From Hyphomicrobiales bacterium (GTDB lineage: Bacteria; Pseudomonadota; Alphaproteobacteria; Rhizobiales; Rhizobiaceae): a DNA stretch of 64,000 nucleotides. The stretch lies in assembly GCA_900473745.1 (NCBI GenBank), contig UCMW01000007.1:620001-684000 (forward strand), in the 5' to 3' direction. Made by a program: the position numbers and the translations under genes. Below are positions 60,433 to 64,000 of the stretch, piece by piece (within the stretch, counting starts at the first letter, position 1; each line of letters starts with the position of its first letter). Below the pieces are notes generated by a model that was not told where the DNA came from, did not search any database, and worked only from the letters and a program-made list of their open reading frames with translations.

Positions 60433-62000
60433 ACATCGCCGGACGCTTCCACAAACCGCAACCCCGCCCGATCGACAACCGGCCGCATGCCGTCATCATC
60501 GGCGCCGGCGTCGGCGGCCTGACGACCGGGGCGCTGCTCGGTGCAAAAGGCTATCGGGTCACCATCCTCGACCCACTGGACGAGCCGGGTGGCCGCGCCT
60601 ATGCCCACAGGCAGGACGGCTTTACCTTCGATGCCGGCCCGACCATCATCACCGCCCCCTGGCTGTTCGAAAACCTCTGGCGCGATTGCGGTGGCCGGTT
60701 GAGCGACGATGTGGAGTTGAAGCCCAACACCCCCTTCTACCGGGTCCGCTTTGATGATGGTACGGTCTTCGACTATTCCGGCGACCGCGCGGCGATGGAG
60801 AAGCAGATCGCCCGGATCGAGCCCAGGGACGTCGCCGGTTACCGCAGCTTCCTCGACGAGAGCCGCCGCATCTACGAGGTCGCCTTCGAACAGCTCGCAC
60901 ACAAGCCCTTTCACAGCCTGCTCTTTACAGCAAAGACGCTGGCCCGCCTGGTCCGCCTGGGTGGCTACAGATCCGTCTATTCGGTCGTGTCGAAGCATTT
61001 CCGCAGCGACAAGCTGCGCACCCTCTTTTCCTTCCATCCGCTACTCATCGGCGGCAACCCGTTTTCGGCAACCTCCTTCTATTGCCTGATCGCCCATCTG
61101 GAGGGAAAATACGGCGTGCACCACGCAATCGGCGGCACCAATGCGCTCGTACGTGGCATCGCTTCGCTGGTGACCCGCAATGGAGGCCGCATTCGCCTCG
61201 AGGAAACTGTGACCGAAATCGAGACCGAGGGGCGACGGGCGACGGGCGTGAGGCTTGCCACCGGCGAACGGATCGCTGCCGACATTGTCATCTCCAATGC
61301 CGACCCCGCGACCACCTACGGGCATTTGCTGAAGGCCTATCCACGCCGTCGCTGGACCGATGCGAAGCTCAAGCGGGGCGACTATTCGATGAGCCTCTTC
61401 GTCTGGTATTTCGGCACGAACCGGCGCTACGACGACGTCTTGCACCACACCATGCTCTTTGGGCCGCGTTACCGGGGCCTGCTCGACGACATCTTCAGAA
61501 AACATCGCCTTGCCGACGACTTCAGCCTCTATCTGCACCGGCCGACTGCGAGTGACCCCTCGCTTGCTCCACCCGGTTGCGACGCCTTCTACGTGCTGAG
61601 CCCGGTGCCCAATCTGGCGAGTGCGACCGACTGGGCGGAAACGGCCGAACACTACCGCCGAAAGATCGAGAAGCGGCTCGAAGAGACTGTCCTCCCCGAT
61701 CTGTCACGCCACATCGTGACCTCCCGTCTCGCGACCCCGATCGACTTCCGTGACCGCCTGCTGTCGTGGCAAGGCGCGGCCTTCGCGCTCGAACCGAAGC
61801 TGTTCCAGAGCGCCTGGTTTCGTCCGCACAACAAGAGCGAGGAACTCGACAATCTCTACCTCTGTGGTGCCGGCGCGCATCCGGGAGCCGGACTGCCGGG
61901 CGTCGTCTCTTCGGCCCGTATCGTCGCCGATCTGGTTCCGGATCCGGTCACCCTCCTGGCAACTCAGTGGCAGCAAGATGCGAGGGACGCCCGCTCATGA
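60429..62000 (+). CDS. crtI: Phytoene desaturase
   Basis: 523 residues. FAD-dependent desaturase with N-terminal AVIIGAGVGGLTTGALLGAKG and GRAYAHRQDGFTFDAGPTI, and C-terminal LYLCGAGAHPGAGLPGVVSSA (FAD-closing motif). Converts phytoene to neurosporene or lycopene for spheroidene- or spirilloxanthin-type carotenoids. The presence of crtC nearby implies hydroxylated products. Overlaps bchO and crtB by 4 bp each. Confidence 0.95.
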   Translation: MNIAGRFHKPQPRPIDNRPHAVIIGAGVGGLTTGALLGAKGYRVTILDPLDEPGGRAYAHRQDGFTFDAGPTIITAPWLFENLWRDCGGRLSDDVELKPNTPFYRVRFDDGTVFDYSGDRAAMEKQIARIEPRDVAGYRSFLDESRRIYEVAFEQLAHKPFHSLLFTAKTLARLVRLGGYRSVYSVVSKHFRSDKLRTLFSFHPLLIGGNPFSATSFYCLIAHLEGKYGVHHAIGGTNALVRGIASLVTRNGGRIRLEETVTEIETEGRRATGVRLATGERIAADIVISNADPATTYGHLLKAYPRRRWTDAKLKRGDYSMSLFVWYFGTNRRYDDVLHHTMLFGPRYRGLLDDIFRKHRLADDFSLYLHRPTASDPSLAPPGCDAFYVLSPVPNLASATDWAETAEHYRRKIEKRLEETVLPDLSRHIVTSRLATPIDFRDRLLSWQGAAFALEPKLFQSAWFRPHNKSEELDNLYLCGAGAHPGAGLPGVVSSARIVADLVPDPVTLLATQWQQDARDARS

Positions 62001-63163
62001 CCACACTCGACACTCTTCCCGGCAAACACCTCGCCCGGCCACTGATCCGCCGACCGATCCTGCTGAACTATGGTTTTTCCGGTGAGATCGAAGACGAGAA
62101 GGCCTGCTCCGCCGCGATCCGGCGAGGGTCGAAATCCTTTCATCTGGCCTCCCTGCTCCTCCCCGCCCAGACGCGACAAGCGGCCCGCGCGCTCTACGCG
62201 TTCTGCCGCCATTCGGACGATCTGATCGACGACCCGAGGAGCGGCATGCCGGCCCTGACAAGGCTGAGACAGCGTCTCGACCTGATCTACGACGGGGATC
62301 CCGCACCCTTCGCCTGCGACCGTGCATTTTCGCGCGTCGTTCACGATCACGCCATCCCCAAACCGGTGGTCGAGGCCCTGCTCGATGGCTTTGCCATGGA
62401 TCTCGAAGGTCGTCGCCACGAAACGATCGATGATGTGAAGGCCTATGCGACCTGTGTCGCGTCGAGCGTCGGCCTGATGATGGCTTCGGTCATGGGTGTG
62501 CGCGACAGAGCGGCGCTGGCCCGTGCCGCCGACCTCGGCATCGCCATGCAGCTGACCAACATCGCCCGTGACGTCGGCGAGGATGCGCGAAACGGCAGGC
62601 TCTATCTGCCGCTCGACTGGCTGGGTGAACAGAGCATCGATGCAGAGGCCTTTCTACGCGAGCCGCGCTTCTCCCCGGCACTCGGCGCCGTCGTTGAGCG
62701 CCTGCTCGATGAGGCGGCCCGACATTACCGGCTCGGCCATGCCGGCATTCGCAGCCTGCCCAAACCGTGCCGACACGCAATCAGAACCGCAGCCCTTGTC
62801 TACGAGGCGATCGGGACGAGCATTGCGGCAAACGGCTATGACAGCGTTTCGAAACGAGCAACGACCGGGCTCGGAACCAAGATCGGCCTGATGATCAGGG
62901 CGCGATACGAAGACAGCCGCTGGACCGCAATGGCAATCCGGGATCTGCATAGCCGCGCCGATCCCGCTGCGCGAGACCTCGTGACAGTAAGCGGCAGCCT
63001 GCAGCAAGGCCACGCCTCGTTGCGTCCGGCCGCTTCGGAGAGGAAAGACGACAACACAATCGGGCGCGTGACGGGCATTCTCCTTCGCCTCAACGCAGAG
63101 GGGCGCATGCAAGCCCTCGAACGGCGGCGCGCCGCTCGGGACAAGGCGGCGACCCTTGCTTGA
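61997..63163 (+). CDS. crtB: Phytoene synthase
   Basis: 388 residues from the ATG at 61997 (ATGA overlap with crtI). Squalene/phytoene synthase fold with both aspartate-rich motifs: HSDDLIDD near residue 74 and ARDVGEDARNGRLYLP near 190. Condenses two geranylgeranyl diphosphates to phytoene, the first committed carotenoid step. The C-terminal tail beyond about residue 345 is basic and poorly conserved. Confidence 0.95.
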   Translation: MTTLDTLPGKHLARPLIRRPILLNYGFSGEIEDEKACSAAIRRGSKSFHLASLLLPAQTRQAARALYAFCRHSDDLIDDPRSGMPALTRLRQRLDLIYDGDPAPFACDRAFSRVVHDHAIPKPVVEALLDGFAMDLEGRRHETIDDVKAYATCVASSVGLMMASVMGVRDRAALARAADLGIAMQLTNIARDVGEDARNGRLYLPLDWLGEQSIDAEAFLREPRFSPALGAVVERLLDEAARHYRLGHAGIRSLPKPCRHAIRTAALVYEAIGTSIAANGYDSVSKRATTGLGTKIGLMIRARYEDSRWTAMAIRDLHSRADPAARDLVTVSGSLQQGHASLRPAASERKDDNTIGRVTGILLRLNAEGRMQALERRRAARDKAATLA

Positions 63164-63320
63164 GAGCTATTTCGGCCTGATCGAGGCAGCCTTTGTCTTC
63201 AGCCTCGCGATCGCATTCTATATCTGGCAGATGCGCGATCTGCGAAAAGAGAAGCTGAAAGCGGAGGCACGCGCACAGGCTGCCGAGCAGGAAAGCCAGC
63301 GAGATGACAAAACGGGTTAA
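63156..63320 (+). CDS. Small membrane protein ORF downstream of crtB
   Basis: 54 codons beginning at a TTG at 63156 (8-bp overlap with crtB), with AAGGCGGCG upstream. The product starts LLESYFGLIEAAFVFSLAIAFYIW, a single membrane segment, then a charged helix (MRDLRKEKLKAEARAQAAEQESQRD). It has no family that I recognise. Codon composition and the overlap fit the operon, so a small accessory protein of the photosynthesis cluster is plausible. Its stop shares a TTAA with the convergent crtC stop. Confidence 0.6.
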   Translation: MLESYFGLIEAAFVFSLAIAFYIWQMRDLRKEKLKAEARAQAAEQESQRDDKTG

Positions 63321-64000
63321 GCCCGTCGCGGCATGCGGAAAGGCAGCATGAATTTGACCAGTGGATTGGCCAGCCGCCGGCAATCGAGGGTCTCGTGCAT
63401 CATGACCAAGCGCTCGCCGTCGATCTCGGTCTGCACCAGGGAGCGCCGATAGAAGGGTGTATCTTCGTAAGTGCTCTGCAAGACCGGATCGGCAATCTGG
63501 TCGCAGGCAATGCCGCCGCCCACACGCCAGAAGCCAGGCCTCAGTGCCTGCCGCGGTGGCAGTTCGATTTCACGAACCTCATCATGGGTATAAACGAGGC
63601 CAAAGCGCCTGCCGGATCCGCTCGCAAGCATCGCGTCGTAGAGAAGGATCGCACGGCCATCGTCGGTAGCACCTCGCGCCCAGTCCCAGCCCGCAAAATC
63701 GTCCTCCAGAGGCCGGCTCCCATAGTTCATGTCGTGATAACCCTGCCCGGACCAACCGCCATCCGGCAAGGCATCGCCGAAAACCGTGACGCGACCCTTT
63801 GGCATAACCGGTTGCCACAGATGCCGCCCCGCCGGGTCAAGCGGATAGGCCTGATCCGCGTGAACGTCTGCAGCAAGACGAATTTCGCCGCGCATGCGCT
63901 TGGGCCACCACCTCTGCCCCGGCCATGGCAGAAAGACTTCGTCGAAGGCGATCACCAGTTCCGCACCGTCAATCCGCATGGAACTGCTGCCGATCTCCAA
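63317..64000 (-). CDS. crtC: Hydroxyneurosporene synthase (carotenoid hydratase), C-terminal part
   Basis: About 227 codons at the 3' end; the gene continues past the right window edge. Recognisable CrtC wording: GYHDMNYGSRPLEDDFAGWDWARG, with WQPVMPKGRVTVFG before it and a C-terminal LVMMHETLDCRRL region. CrtC adds water across the 1,2 double bond of neurosporene or lycopene. The stop overlaps the stop of the small ORF at 63156-63320. crtD and crtF would be expected beyond the edge. Confidence 0.9.
   Translation of the reverse strand: MEIGSSSMRIDGAELVIAFDEVFLPWPGQRWWPKRMRGEIRLAADVHADQAYPLDPAGRHLWQPVMPKGRVTVFGDALPDGGWSGQGYHDMNYGSRPLEDDFAGWDWARGATDDGRAILLYDAMLASGSGRRFGLVYTHDEVREIELPPRQALRPGFWRVGGGIACDQIADPVLQSTYEDTPFYRRSLVQTEIDGERLVMMHETLDCRRLANPLVKFMLPFRMPRRA

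Overview
The window is GC-rich and very dense in genes, with short or overlapping gene junctions (many ATGA stop/start overlaps). It looks like a photosynthetic member of the Rhizobiales, most likely Rhizobiaceae. The evidence is a pcaDCHGB operon divergent from pcaQ, many ABC importers for sugars and amino compounds with GntR, RpiR and LysR regulators, a palindromic element of the rhizobial RIME type, and at the right end a bacteriochlorophyll/carotenoid gene block (bchIDO-crtIB, crtC). No rRNA, tRNA, CRISPR array or intact insertion sequence was seen. All family assignments come from reading the translated sequences; no database search was run.

Layout. 1-3.1 kb: the 5' end of a dabB-like inorganic-carbon transporter gene (cut by the window edge), a divergent NhaR-like LysR regulator, a renalase-like flavoprotein and a DUF3429 membrane protein. 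3.1-11.3 kb: the complete protocatechuate branch of the beta-ketoadipate pathway, as pcaDCHGB under PcaQ and pcaIJF under the IclR regulator PcaR. Both control regions contain recognisable operators. 11.4-14.1 kb: a DUF922 secreted protein and a membrane GGDEF-EAL protein. 14.1-24.9 kb: two divergent gene sets around a candidate operator at 21725-21746. On the minus strand are ridA, an rpiR regulator, an SDR, a GH20 hexosaminidase, an M81 (MlrC-like) metallopeptidase, an MFS transporter and cutC. On the plus strand are an NTF2-like protein, a second M81 protein and a D-threonine-aldolase/D-serine-dehydratase-like PLP enzyme. This is the best candidate for an undescribed catabolic system.

24.9-35.8 kb: a GFA-family protein, then a sugar ABC importer operon with a Gfo/Idh/MocA oxidoreductase, divergent from a GntR regulator and an amino-sugar set (SIS-type glucosamine-6-phosphate deaminase, NagA, ROK kinase, GNAT). 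Together with the GH20 enzyme these could take up and degrade N-acetylhexosamine-containing sugars. 35.8-42.7 kb: a spermidine/putrescine-type ABC importer operon carrying an Asp/Glu/hydantoin-type racemase and a GNAT, divergent from a GntR/FCD regulator; a RIME-like palindromic element lies inside this operon. 42.7-48.1 kb: a ytfQRT-yjfF-type (galactofuranose or other furanose) ABC operon ending in its own GntR/FCD regulator.

48.4-51.1 kb: an orphan ParA ATPase, a CheW and an unrecognised protein with two possible winged-helix regions. 51.2-56.5 kb: a BigR/SqrR-like persulfide-type ArsR sensor with a cysteine pair 66 residues apart, a DUF2892 membrane protein and an RND efflux pair. Divergent from the sensor gene lies the decayed remnant of a DUF442 (TIGR01244-type) sulfurtransferase gene. 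56.6-64 kb: bchI, bchD, bchO, crtI, crtB and a previously uncalled 54-codon membrane ORF, all overlapping on the plus strand behind a perfect TGT-N12-ACA (PpsR/CrtJ-type) site, and converging on crtC, which runs off the window.
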